Notes: generated by a model not told the origin, from the sequence alone. Numbered from the stretch's first letter, positions 44,009-52,744 are shown. The stretch: 64,000 nucleotides of DNA from Streptomyces sp. NBC_01268 (GCF_036240795.1 NZ_CP108454.1:248001-312000); one strand, 5' to 3'. Numbers and translations are program-made.

Positions 44009-44302
44009 ATGCCCAAGGTGACCACGATCGCCCTGCTCAAGGCTGCCCCTGGCGCCGAGGACAAGGTCCGGGAGCAGGCCCTGTCCTTGGTCGCGCCGTC
44101 GCGGGCCGAACCGGGCAACATCAGCTACCAGGCGTACGTCCACCCCGAGGACCCGAGTGCATGGCTCGTGTTCGAGGAGTGGGAAGACCGCGCCGCGTTC
44201 GAGGCGCACCTGTCGAGCCCGCATCTGACCGAGGCACTCGCAGCAGGTCCGGGACTGCTGGTCGGCCCGCCGACCGAGCACGTGTTCACCGCCGCGGACT
44301 GA
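44009..44302 (+). CDS. ABM-family (antibiotic biosynthesis monooxygenase-like) protein
   Basis: The 97-residue single-domain protein has the ferredoxin-like ABM fold: KVTTIALLKAAPGAEDKVRE, EPGNISYQAYVHPEDPSAWL, FEEWEDRAAFEAHLSSPHL. Members are cofactor-free quinone-forming monooxygenases or small dimeric proteins of quinol metabolism (YgiN type). ATG 44009 has CGGAG 6 bases upstream. Together with the Tet(X)-like and DUF1772 genes it gives the region an aromatic-oxidation theme. Confidence 0.88.
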   Translation: MPKVTTIALLKAAPGAEDKVREQALSLVAPSRAEPGNISYQAYVHPEDPSAWLVFEEWEDRAAFEAHLSSPHLTEALAAGPGLLVGPPTEHVFTAAD

Positions 44303-44327
44303 CCGGCACCCCGGCGACCGCCTGTCA

Positions 44328-45533
44328 CTACGGCTTCAGAGCGTCCTCGATGGCCTCGACGACGTCGCTCAGGCGTGGGAAGATCCGCACCGGCCGGCGC
44401 AGGCGCTCGACGCCCTGCTTCAGCGCACCGCCCATGGCCCGCTCGCAGACCACGAAGTCCGCGTAGCCGGCGGCGCAGGACAGGTAGAGCATGTCCGTCA
44501 GGTCGTTGGTGCGCCACGTGGTGCCCTTGTTGAGGTGGCGCTCGTGGAACATCTCACGCAGCAGGCCCAGCGCCGGTGCTGCGGCCAGATCACCGGTGGC
44601 GTGCTCCGTCACCCACGCGGACGCGGCCGCGGGCGCCAACCGTGCGGCGCGGGCCTCGGTCGCGATGTCCATCCGGATGTCGTTCAGGAAGAACACGTCG
44701 ACGCTCCTGCGTTTTTGCCGTGCGTCACGCTTCTCGCTGTCCAGCCAGTCGCTGAACCTCTGGTGGGACTCCACCCAGCCGGATACCGATCCGGGAGGAA
44801 CCCGTTCGGTGTCGAGCATGACATCGATCAGGGCCGCGGTGGATCTCAGCGCTACAAGCTGGAACCGCTGCTCGGACGGCAGGTCGGCGGGCACCCGAGC
44901 GGGGGTCCACCCGCGGGCGGCTCCATGGATGACGTCGGGGGCGAGTGTGAACACCGCGTCCACCGGCGCCTCGGCGTGCGTCGCGCCGTGGCGGGCGAGA
45001 GCAGCGCGGAGTTCGTCGCGGCGCACCTGCAGCGGGTCACGCATCTGCCAGCCCCGGCCGAGTCGCAGCATCGTCAGGCCGAGCTGGTAGCGCTTGTCGG
45101 TGTCGGACCACTTCGTGGTTTCGGCCCAGTGGGCGGCGGACACGGGCAGGACGATCTTCCGTTCCCCCACCCAGTGAGCCAGTTGCCGAGCGGCCTCGAG
45201 TTCTGCGGGCGTGGTGCGGCCGATGCCGGTGAGGGCGTTGGTGACGTCCCGCCACTTGTTCTGGTCCAGGTAGACGGCCAGGCGCCCGTCACGCTGGTCC
45301 GTGCCGTCGCGGGCGGGCAGTTCGAGAGCGACGTCGTCGCCGGCGGTCGTCGTCGCGAGGAGCGCGTCGAAAGCCCCCGTGTGGGCAAACCGGGCCACGG
45401 TACTGGTGGCCTCGAACGGACTGTGCGTCAGCGGGAGGTGCGCTTCCCTTCCGTCCGAGCGTGTGAAGACCACCGACTCCGACGCGCGGTCCATCGTGAC
45501 CAGGAGGATCGACGGCTCAGATTCCGGACTCAT
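44328..45533 (-). CDS. Predicted PIN-like domain protein
   Basis: The 401-residue soluble protein has no database-familiar name to me. The sequence LAVYLDQNKWRDVTNAL near residue 90 (D90) is typical of the first strand and acidic residue of PIN-like nucleases, and a late segment TNDLTDMLYLSCAAGYADFV, followed by VCERAMG, resembles the second acidic cluster and closing strand. The middle is helical with many Arg/Trp. PIN proteins are Mg-dependent RNases, often toxins or defence effectors; no antitoxin is adjacent. A start at 45533 is chosen (GAGGGG directly before it); a GTG slightly upstream is possible. Confidence 0.55.
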   Translation of the reverse strand: MSPESEPSILLVTMDRASESVVFTRSDGREAHLPLTHSPFEATSTVARFAHTGAFDALLATTTAGDDVALELPARDGTDQRDGRLAVYLDQNKWRDVTNALTGIGRTTPAELEAARQLAHWVGERKIVLPVSAAHWAETTKWSDTDKRYQLGLTMLRLGRGWQMRDPLQVRRDELRAALARHGATHAEAPVDAVFTLAPDVIHGAARGWTPARVPADLPSEQRFQLVALRSTAALIDVMLDTERVPPGSVSGWVESHQRFSDWLDSEKRDARQKRRSVDVFFLNDIRMDIATEARAARLAPAAASAWVTEHATGDLAAAPALGLLREMFHERHLNKGTTWRTNDLTDMLYLSCAAGYADFVVCERAMGGALKQGVERLRRPVRIFPRLSDVVEAIEDALKP

Positions 45534-45718
45534 CCCCTCATGATGCACCGACGGTCCGACAGACTGGACGGCGCCCACCGTGGGGATAGCCCGAGGCCGT
45601 GACCGGCCGCCACCAGGGCCGGGCCGCCGCCTGCCCGCACGTTCCGGTCCTGCCTCCGCCGACGCGGGATCAAGACCACGATCCCCGAACGCACGGGCCG
45701 GCTCGACATCCGGGCCGT

Positions 45719-46297
45719 TCACGCACGCCGCAGCATGGCTTCCTTGCCCCACTCCAAGCCGTTGAGGAACAGCGTGGCCCCCTTCAGCGTGAAATCGATC
45801 TGCGCCTCGGCGCGGCATCTCCGCTGGGGGTCCTCGGTGATGACCTCGTGCATGACCACCTTCTCCGTCATGACGGCCATCAGGGTCAGCTCTCCCTTGC
45901 ACGACGCCAAGGGCCAATCGATCGTTCCGACCACCTGGCCCTCCTTCCCCGTCCTCAGATTCACGATGATCAGCTCATCGTCGTCATGGGTGGAACCCCG
46001 CCACGTCCCTGCCCAGTCCGCGGGGAGCCGGCCGCTGAGTGCCGGGGAGACAGGCGTCGTCGACGGGGAGGTCTCCCCTCCGGGCGTCGTCGGCGCCTTC
46101 GGTTCGCCAGGCTGAGTGGTGCCGCCGGAAGGTGTCCCGCCGCCTGTCCCGGCCGCAGCCGATTCGCTTGCGCGCCCTCCCCCGTCCCTCGCCCCGCCGA
46201 CCACGGGAAACAACCAGGCCAATATCCCGATGACGATCCCCAGAGCCGTGACACCCAGGCTCGCGAACACCGTCCAGGACGGTCTCGTGTCGGTCAT
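45719..46297 (-). CDS. Membrane-anchored hypothetical protein
   Basis: The 192-residue protein has one N-terminal membrane helix (about 9-31, VFASLGVTALGIVIGILAWL), a Gly/Thr/Pro linker and an extracytoplasmic domain (WAGTWRGSTHDDDELIIVNL, SCKGELTLMAVMTEKVVMHE) like those exported from Ser/Thr kinase or conflict regions. ATG 46297 has GGGGGAG 6 bases upstream. No function is assigned. Confidence 0.7.
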   Translation of the reverse strand: MTDTRPSWTVFASLGVTALGIVIGILAWLFPVVGGARDGGGRASESAAAGTGGGTPSGGTTQPGEPKAPTTPGGETSPSTTPVSPALSGRLPADWAGTWRGSTHDDDELIIVNLRTGKEGQVVGTIDWPLASCKGELTLMAVMTEKVVMHEVITEDPQRRCRAEAQIDFTLKGATLFLNGLEWGKEAMLRRA

Positions 46298-46486
46298 TCG
46301 CGTCTCCCCCGCTCCCTGCACTCCCGTGACCACGTAAAGGGTGGCCGATGCCCGGTCGTCTCGCCAGACACTGGCGAGCCGCAGGACGCTCATGGCGGTC
46401 AGGGATCAAGCAGTCCCGTCGCTGCTGGTGGCGCGGCGGGCGTGCGCCCGCGAGTGGCCTCGCGGTCGGAGCATCGCTGTCGGTCG

Positions 46487-46504
46487 GATATCGGCGATAT
46501 ATCG
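46487..46504. promoter_or_regulatory. AT-rich palindromes upstream of the SDR gene
   Basis: GATATC at 46487-46492 and the perfect 10-bp palindrome CGATATATCG at 46495-46504 sit 72 bases before the SDR start, in a locally AT-rich patch. They look like regulator binding sites; no regulator gene is adjacent. Confidence 0.45.
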
Positions 46505-46576
46505 GTGGCCGATGGCACCGTGGACGCCAGTTGCTCCGCCGAGCAGCCGCCGTCACGCCCCAAAGGAGCTCCCGTC

Positions 46577-47494
46577 ATGTCGCAGGCCCCATCCACGAGC
46601 CGTCGCGTGTACCTGGTCACCGGCGGCAACGCAGGCATCGGGTACTTCACCGCTGAGCAGCTGGCCGGCACCGGCGCCACTGTCGTGCTGGGCAGCCGGA
46701 GCGCCGCGCGGGCCGAAGCCGCCATGGCCGCCATCCGCGCGCGAGTGCCTGGAGCACGCGTACGGTCGGTGGGCCTGGACCTCGCGGACCTCGGCTCGTT
46801 GCGGGCGTCGGCGGAATCTCTGGAGGTGGAGCGCCTCGACGCAGTGGTCCACAACGCCGGCGTGCTCCTCGAAGGACCCGAACGGAAGGAGACGACGGAC
46901 GGCAACGAGATCCACTTCGGCACCAACCACCTCGGGCACTTTGCGCTGACCCACTGGCTGATGCCGCTGCTGGAGGCCGCACCGTGCGCCCGCATCGTGA
47001 CCGTCGGCAGCTTCGCCGCCAAGTCGGAGCACCTGGACCTGGAGGATCTGCAGACCCGCAGCGACTACCAGGCCAAGCGCACGTACGCCCGGTCGAAGCT
47101 GGCCCAGATGCACTTCGGCCTGGAACTCGACCGCCGGCTGCGCGCCGCGGACAGCACGGTGTCGAGTGTCGTGGTGCACCCTGGCGGGGCACTGGACTCA
47201 CTCACCCCGTCACGACCGCCCGTCCACGTCCGGAGGGCCGGGGTGCTGCTGCGCGCGGCGCCCGCCGCCCTCGTGCTCCAGGGCAAACACGCCGGTGCCC
47301 GGCCCGCGGTCCGGGCCGTGCTCGACCCAGGGATCACCGGAGGCGAGCTGTGGGGCCCGCGCGTCTTCGGCCTACGGGGCCGACCGCACCGCGAGCGACT
47401 GTGGACCCAACTGGAGGACCCCGAAGCAGGGCGCCGGCTGTGGGACGCCAGCGTGAAGGCGACCGGTGTCACGCCCGCTGCCCACCGCCGATAG
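46577..47494 (+). CDS. Short-chain dehydrogenase/reductase (retinol-dehydrogenase-like)
   Basis: The 305-residue protein has the Rossmann motif TGGNAGIGYFTAEQLA, NAG at the end of strand 4 (VVHNAGVLLEG), the catalytic Ser in IVTVGSFAAKSE and Y-x3-K as YARSK. It is longer than classical SDRs, as in the retinol/protochlorophyllide group. It would oxidise or reduce an alcohol/ketone with NADP(H); the substrate is unknown. ATG 46577 has AAAGGAG upstream. Confidence 0.9.
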   Translation: MSQAPSTSRRVYLVTGGNAGIGYFTAEQLAGTGATVVLGSRSAARAEAAMAAIRARVPGARVRSVGLDLADLGSLRASAESLEVERLDAVVHNAGVLLEGPERKETTDGNEIHFGTNHLGHFALTHWLMPLLEAAPCARIVTVGSFAAKSEHLDLEDLQTRSDYQAKRTYARSKLAQMHFGLELDRRLRAADSTVSSVVVHPGGALDSLTPSRPPVHVRRAGVLLRAAPAALVLQGKHAGARPAVRAVLDPGITGGELWGPRVFGLRGRPHRERLWTQLEDPEAGRRLWDASVKATGVTPAAHRR

Positions 47495-47642
47495 CCCCCA
47501 GAGGACTTGAGACGGGCCGGGCAGCTGCCGGACAGCCGCAACCAAGCGACCGGGCTCGATGGCGGGCGAGGAGACGCGGACGGCTCGGCCAGGAGGCAGG
47601 CCGGCGTCGAGCTCGGCCCTCTGATCGGTAACATGCATCACC

Positions 47643-48080
47643 ATGGTGCGCGCGTGGATCCTGCCGATACTGCTGGTACTCAGCGGCGCAGCCGTCGCGA
47701 CTGGGCAGTTCTCGAAGGGGAGCCCCGGGACGGCCGCAGCACTCCTGCTGGGGTTCCTGGCGCTCGCCGGCGTACACTCACCCCTGATCTTCCCGAGGGC
47801 GATCGGTGCGCAGGAGGCGCAGCGCCTCAGTGCGCTCGACGGTCGGCCGGTCGTCTTCTGGCGGCCGGGCTGCAAGTACTGCATACGACTGCGCATCCGG
47901 CTGGGCCGCGGCGCCCGCCAGGTCCACTGGGTCGACATCTGGCGCGACCCGGCAGGAGCCGCAGCGGTGAGAGCAGCCAACGACGGCAACGAGACCGTGC
48001 CGACCGTGGTCGTGGCAGGCCGGCCGCACACCAACCCCGATCCCGTCTGGGTGCGCGAACAGCTGTCCCCTTCCGCCTGA
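47643..48080 (+). CDS. Membrane-anchored glutaredoxin-like protein
   Basis: The 145-residue protein has two N-terminal membrane helices (about 4-20 and 30-48) and a thioredoxin-fold domain: VVFWRPGCKYCIRLRIRL carries the redox motif CKYC, and VDIWRDPAGAAAV plus TVPTVVVAGRP give the cis-Pro loop. Mycoredoxins reduce mixed disulfides with mycothiol. The domain should face the cytoplasm. The start ATG 47643 has no strong ribosome site. Confidence 0.82.
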   Translation: MVRAWILPILLVLSGAAVATGQFSKGSPGTAAALLLGFLALAGVHSPLIFPRAIGAQEAQRLSALDGRPVVFWRPGCKYCIRLRIRLGRGARQVHWVDIWRDPAGAAAVRAANDGNETVPTVVVAGRPHTNPDPVWVREQLSPSA

Positions 48081-48198
48081 TCAGATGTCGCGCCCTGGGG
48101 GCATCCGAAGACACAAGCGCGCAGGTCCCCCGGAGTTGCTCTGCACCGTCACCGCACCGCTCTCCGGGACGGGCCACGCCGACGCGGCTGACGAGCGG

Positions 48199-49413
48199 TC
48201 AGCGAGCGAGCCGGGCGAGCGCTGCGAGTACCGGCGCGACGCCGTCCTCCGCGGCCAGGCGGTCGGCCAGCGCGCGGGCCCGCGCACGGTGAGAGCCGTC
48301 CTCCGTGGCCCGGCGCAGGGCCACGGCCAGAGCCCCGGAGGTGAGGCGGCGCAGCGGCACCACCCCGGGAGCGGTCCCCAGCGCCGTCAGCCGGGACGCC
48401 CAGAACGCCGCGTCGAACTGGACCGGCACCGGAACGGTGGGCACCCCGGCCCTCAGGACGGCGCCGGTCGTGCCCGCTCCCGCGTGGTGGACGACAGCGG
48501 CCGTGCGGGGGAACAGCAGGGAATGCGGCACCTCGTCGATGGTGAGGATGTCGTCGCCCCGGGCACCCAGCCCCGCCCATCCCCGTTGGACGATCCCGCG
48601 CACCTTCGCCGCCCGCAGCGCGGTGACGATCTCACCGCTCACCCGATGGGGATCAGGAACGGTGGCGCTGCCCAGACCGACGAAGACCGGCGGGGGCCCG
48701 GCAGCGAGGAAGTCCTCGAGTTCCCGGGACAACTGCCCGGTCTCGTGCGGCCACCAGTACCCGGACACCTCCAGTCCCGCGGGCCAGTCCCGGGGCCGGG
48801 GGACGACGAGTTCGCTGTAGCCGTGCAGCACGGGCCTCGTCCGGGACCGGCCCGCCGTGGCGAGCCCGTGGCGTCGCAGCGACCGTACGGCGTCGGAGAA
48901 CAGCAGCTCCACCGACGCCATGACCGCTTGCCCGCTCAACCGGTTCCCCAGCGTGCCCAGGGACCGCGTCCCCAGGACCGGGGCGGGAAACTCGCGCGTC
49001 GGATGCAGGGGCTGGAGGTGCAGGCCCAGGGCGGGCACCCCTAGCCCCTGGGCGATGGCGTACCCGAGCGGCCCCAGCGCCCCGCCGACCAGCAGGACCT
49101 CGCCTTCTCGCGCGGCCTCCACCAGGGCGGCCGCCATCGCGTCGGCCGCTCCCCGGGCCATGGACGCCAGCCGTACGAGCTTCCCCGCGCCGGTCCTCGC
49201 GTCATGGAGCCGCCGGCCCCGCGCGGAATGCAGCTCGGCACGGGGATCCACCGGCAGCGGGCGGAACCGCACTCCCGACCCGGCCACCAGCGGCTCGAAC
49301 ACGCCGTGGGCGGCCAACGTCACGTCGTGCCCGGCCCGTACGAGACCTGCACCCAGACCCGTGTACGGCGCGACGTCGCCCCGGGATCCCGCCGTCATCA
49401 TCACGATGCGCAC
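48199..49413 (-). CDS. GT1-family glycosyltransferase (sterol-UGT/GtfB-like)
   Basis: The 404-residue GT-B enzyme has the N-terminal GT28-like opening RIVMMTAGSRGDVAPYTGLG and a C-terminal nucleotide-sugar site with PPPVFVGLGSA and VVHHAGAGTTGAVLRAGVPT. The HHAGAGTT pattern is that of sterol 3-beta-glucosyltransferases and of glycopeptide/macrolide transferases. It should move a sugar from an NDP donor to a lipid or secondary metabolite. GTG 49413 is the chosen start; it is divergent from the NACHT gene. Confidence 0.88.
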   Translation of the reverse strand: MRIVMMTAGSRGDVAPYTGLGAGLVRAGHDVTLAAHGVFEPLVAGSGVRFRPLPVDPRAELHSARGRRLHDARTGAGKLVRLASMARGAADAMAAALVEAAREGEVLLVGGALGPLGYAIAQGLGVPALGLHLQPLHPTREFPAPVLGTRSLGTLGNRLSGQAVMASVELLFSDAVRSLRRHGLATAGRSRTRPVLHGYSELVVPRPRDWPAGLEVSGYWWPHETGQLSRELEDFLAAGPPPVFVGLGSATVPDPHRVSGEIVTALRAAKVRGIVQRGWAGLGARGDDILTIDEVPHSLLFPRTAAVVHHAGAGTTGAVLRAGVPTVPVPVQFDAAFWASRLTALGTAPGVVPLRRLTSGALAVALRRATEDGSHRARARALADRLAAEDGVAPVLAALARLAR

Positions 49414-49605
49414 CCGGCCAGTGTGCCCCACCCGCACGCGACGCCGCGGCAGACCTGCCCGATCGACCCGGTGACGGCCCAGGCGGAGCGCCGTCGGCTG
49501 GACGGCTCCGATGGCTTCGCCGTGGTCCCACGCATCCAAGTCCGCCCTGCGCGGTCGATCCGCGGGGCTGGCGTGGTGCCCTCTCGGTTCGGCAGGATTT
49601 CCGGC

Positions 49606-51612
49606 ATGGGGATACGGCGAGCGCTCCAGCGCCGCCTGCTGTGGTCTGGGGCAGGCGCGGTCACGGTGTGGCTCCTGGCGTTGGGGGTCTTCGGCGGCTG
49701 GGACGTCGCGGATCCCGTCGCCAGTGTCGTGGGGGCCTTGGCCGGCGTGGCGGGCCTGTGCTACGCGCTGGTTGCTCCTGTGGACGTGGAGCAGATGGCT
49801 GATCGGCTGGCCGGCGAGGTCGTGCGGCGGGAGCAGGGCGAGTACGCGCGGTGGCTGGACGGGAACATCGGTGGGCGCATCGACCTTGCCTACGCCGTCC
49901 ACGTCCACGGCCAGGTCGCAGGCGCGCAGTCCGAAGGGCGACTGGACGACCTGACCGCACTGCACGGGCGGTTGTCGCCGCCGCGCATGGTCATCACGGA
50001 CGGCGACGCGACGGACGACGCCGGAACCGGAAAGTCCCTCGCGGCTCTGTCGATGGTGCTCGACCTCGCACGGGACAGGCGGTCCGGCCAGGCCGTGGCC
50101 CTGCGCATGGCCGCCGCCTCGTGGACCGGCCAGGAGCTGGAGGAGTGGATCGCCCGGCATCTCGTGACGGCCTTCGGGGTGGGCCGTGGGCTCGCACGGC
50201 GGTTGGTGGAGGCACGCCTGGTGCTTCCCGTCGTCGACGGCCTGGACGAACTGGACCCGCCGGGCACCGCCCCGTACTCCAGCCGGGCCGCCGAGTTGGT
50301 GCGCCTGCTCAACAGCTGGCAGCACGGTACGCAACCGGCCGCCGTGGTCGTCACCTGTCGACGCGGCGCCTACGAAGGCCTCGTCGGCGTGGAAGCTCAC
50401 CTGCGGACCGCCGCCGTGGTGCGCCTCGCTCCGGTCGACGCGGAGCAGAGCCGCGCGTTCCTCCGCAGCAGCGTGGCCGACACCGAGGCGGGGCTGAGCC
50501 GCTGGCAGCGGGTGCTGGACGTGTTGGTCACCGCCCCGCAGGCGGACGGCGTTCCGGATCCTCCCACCGTCGTGCGGCTACGGCAGGCACTGGCGACACC
50601 GTGGCGCCTGTCGCTCGCTGTGGCGGTCTACCAGGAGCGGACCTCCGACGGCCGCTATCGACGCGACCCCTCGGACCTCCTGCCCCTCGCCGAGTCCGGC
50701 ACGCTCCACCAGCACCTGCTCGGCCTCTACGTCCCGGCGGTGCTGGCCTCCCGGGGAGACGGGACGGTGGACCCCGACGGTCCGGCTCGGCGCTGGCTGG
50801 CCGTACTGGCCGCCTACCTCGACGGCAACCGCGAAGGCAGGCAGGTCGAGGGGCGCAGGCTCTCCGCCACGGACCTCGTCCTGCCCGAACTGTGGCCGAT
50901 GGTCGGGGCGGAGCGCGCCAAGCGGGCGATCCGGTGGGCCTGCCTGTCGTGGGCGGGAGCGATAGAGCTCGCCATCGTGGCCCAGGCGGCCGTGAGCTCC
51001 TGGGAGCATCTCGTCCTCTCCTTCCTGCCGCTGATGGCTGCGCTGTTCGCGGTCAATCCGGACCTTTGGGAAGGGGAAGACCGCATGGTTCTGCGTCCGG
51101 TCCGGTTCGCACTGGGCTGCGCCCTGGGTTCCGCTCCTGTCGTGCTCATCGGATTGCTCGATGCCGCTGCGGATGCAACGGCCGACTGGGTGATGGTCGC
51201 GACGGTCTTCGGGCTGATGGTGGGGGGCGCCATGGGCATGGCCGTCGTGCCCGACGAACGTCGAGACGGGCCTCGCGCTCTGGTGCGCCGTGACGCGGTG
51301 TCGTGGACGCTCTTCCTCGGGGACCTCGTGACGATCTTCGCCGTGCTGGGCTATGGGGCGGGCGGTTGGCGAGGTGCCTTCGTGATGCTGGTGGTCATAG
51401 CGCCCTTCGGTGCGCTGGTCTTCCACTCGTTGTCCTTCCGGTACGTGGCCTTCCTCGTGCTGGCCCGCGGAGTGCTGCCGTGGCGCTTCGGGCGATTCCT
51501 CCACGCGTGCCACCACGCCGGCATACTGCGCACGGTGGGGGCCGCCTACCAGTTCCGGCACCGCGAGCTCCAGGATCACCTGGCTGATCGACACCCCGCG
51601 CGGTCTCAGTGA
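49606..51612 (+). CDS. Membrane NACHT-domain NTPase (STAND type)
   Basis: The 668-residue protein has two N-terminal membrane helices (about 13-31 and 38-56), then a NACHT P-loop module: Walker A TDDAGTGKSLAAL near residue 140 and Walker B LVLPVVDGLDEL near 210, with the NACHT-type GLDEL acidic run. The first glycine of the canonical P-loop is Asp here, but GTGKS is kept. About six helices follow at 445-620, and the protein ends FRHRELQDHLA, typical of Streptomyces NACHT proteins. Such STAND NTPases often act in defence or signalling, although this membrane class has no proven role. ATG 49606 has AGGA 8 bases upstream. Confidence 0.85.
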   Translation: MGIRRALQRRLLWSGAGAVTVWLLALGVFGGWDVADPVASVVGALAGVAGLCYALVAPVDVEQMADRLAGEVVRREQGEYARWLDGNIGGRIDLAYAVHVHGQVAGAQSEGRLDDLTALHGRLSPPRMVITDGDATDDAGTGKSLAALSMVLDLARDRRSGQAVALRMAAASWTGQELEEWIARHLVTAFGVGRGLARRLVEARLVLPVVDGLDELDPPGTAPYSSRAAELVRLLNSWQHGTQPAAVVVTCRRGAYEGLVGVEAHLRTAAVVRLAPVDAEQSRAFLRSSVADTEAGLSRWQRVLDVLVTAPQADGVPDPPTVVRLRQALATPWRLSLAVAVYQERTSDGRYRRDPSDLLPLAESGTLHQHLLGLYVPAVLASRGDGTVDPDGPARRWLAVLAAYLDGNREGRQVEGRRLSATDLVLPELWPMVGAERAKRAIRWACLSWAGAIELAIVAQAAVSSWEHLVLSFLPLMAALFAVNPDLWEGEDRMVLRPVRFALGCALGSAPVVLIGLLDAAADATADWVMVATVFGLMVGGAMGMAVVPDERRDGPRALVRRDAVSWTLFLGDLVTIFAVLGYGAGGWRGAFVMLVVIAPFGALVFHSLSFRYVAFLVLARGVLPWRFGRFLHACHHAGILRTVGAAYQFRHRELQDHLADRHPARSQ

Positions 51613-51684
51613 CGGTCCGGCCTGTGCGGGAAGACCGAGGCCACTGCGGCGGATGACGGGGCCCGCTCCAGGGCGCCAGAACGC

Positions 51685-51744
51685 CCTGAGCTTGTCGTTC
51701 GGCGTCCAGCCGGATCCGGCTGGACGCCGAACGACAAGCTCAGG
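51685..51744. terminator. Perfect 60-nt palindrome between convergent genes
   Basis: Bases 51685-51714 are the exact reverse complement of 51715-51744, with no loop and no mismatch. It lies 72 bases after the NACHT stop and 49 bases before the stop of the small secreted gene on the minus strand, so it can act as a very strong two-way terminator. A palindrome this long and exact is unusual and could also mark a recombination or fold-back event. Confidence 0.8.
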
Positions 51745-51793
51745 TGCGAGGCCCTGTGGTCATGGACGGCTCCCGCTGCTCGCGGGGGCCCGA

Positions 51794-52138
51794 TCAGTAG
51801 TACATGAACGTCGGGATCAGGCCGCCACCGCTGGCGTTCGGGATCGTCACCAGCCCGCCGGGGCCGACGCCCCTGCTGTTCGCGACGTTGACCACGTCGT
51901 AGACCGAGCCGTAGTTGCCCATCCAGTGCCATGAGGGGTCAGCCCTCTGAGACTTGCAGGCGTTGACGAGCTCGATGCCTTCCTGGGCGGTGAGAACCTG
52001 GTCAGCCCCCGGCTTGTAGCAGCTGGCGGCCGGCATGGTCGGCGCCTGCGGCATGGGTGCGGCGGGAGCAGGAGACGCCAGGCCGATCAGCAATGCTGCG
52101 GGCGCGGCCGCGATGGCGAGGGTGCGAAGTCGGATCAT
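51794..52138 (-). CDS. Small secreted protein, unknown
   Basis: The 114-residue protein has a signal peptide (1-26, TLAIAAAPAALLIGLASPAP) and a short mature domain with two cysteines (AASCYKPGADQVLTAQEGIE, VNACKSQ) that could form one disulfide, ending in a Gly/Tyr-rich tail. GGGAGG lies 7 bases before the ATG. No family is recognised. Confidence 0.75.
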   Translation of the reverse strand: MIRLRTLAIAAAPAALLIGLASPAPAAPMPQAPTMPAASCYKPGADQVLTAQEGIELVNACKSQRADPSWHWMGNYGSVYDVVNVANSRGVGPGGLVTIPNASGGGLIPTFMYY

Positions 52139-52744
52139 GGTTGACCTCCCTAGCTGGCCCCCTGTCTCGGAACCGAGATCTGAACCGACCGTAGAGTCGC
52201 CGGGCGCTGTGCCGCCATTCGGATGCGTCCATTCGAGTGATGGCGAGTTGTCGATCCGGGGATCGTTCAGATGGGGCGCGCAAGGGGACTGACCTGGGGT
52301 GTTGCCGGTTGGTTGGCGTCCAGGTCTTCCCGCAGCCCCACTCTGCCGGGTGACTCGAGGCCACGCGCCGGCGAGTTGCCGAGACAGCGGAATTGGTGCT
52401 CACCGTCCTCGTGAACCCGGCATTCCGGGGCCGGATTCCCGGTCCGCCTGACCTGATCGACGCCTTCCGTGGGTCGGATAGCCGGTAACGGCGGCTCTCA
52501 TCCGCGAGAGCCGCTGCTTCTCATAACGGCTGCGGGAGGCGCGTGGCGATGCCACGCACCACCGGCGTTCCAGGGGTCGGACTATCGGCCACCCGCGCCG
52601 CGGGAGTCCGATCACCGACCTTGCCCGCATTCTTTTTGAACGTGTACGTTCAATGCGCGATCGCCGGGGTGGGGCTATGGGTCGCGTTTCCACGGAAAGT
52701 GCCGTGTTCCAGGTCGAGTTCAGTCTCCAAAGGGGGTCGGGGGC
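52139..52744. other. Intergenic region before the RHS gene
   Basis: There is no gene in 600 bases. It holds two clean hairpins (9-bp stem 52491-52499 / 52506-52514; 7-bp stem 52541-52547 / 52551-52557) and the palindrome at 52636. It must contain the promoters of both divergent genes. Confidence 0.6.
52636..52653. promoter_or_regulatory. TetR-type operator upstream of the RHS gene
   Basis: TTGAACGTGTACGTTCAA has perfect 8-base arms around a central GT, just after a T-run. Sites of the form GAACGTnnACGTTC are typical of TetR-family autoregulated promoters. It is ~90 bases before the RHS start; no TetR gene is adjacent, so a distant regulator would be needed. Confidence 0.6.
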
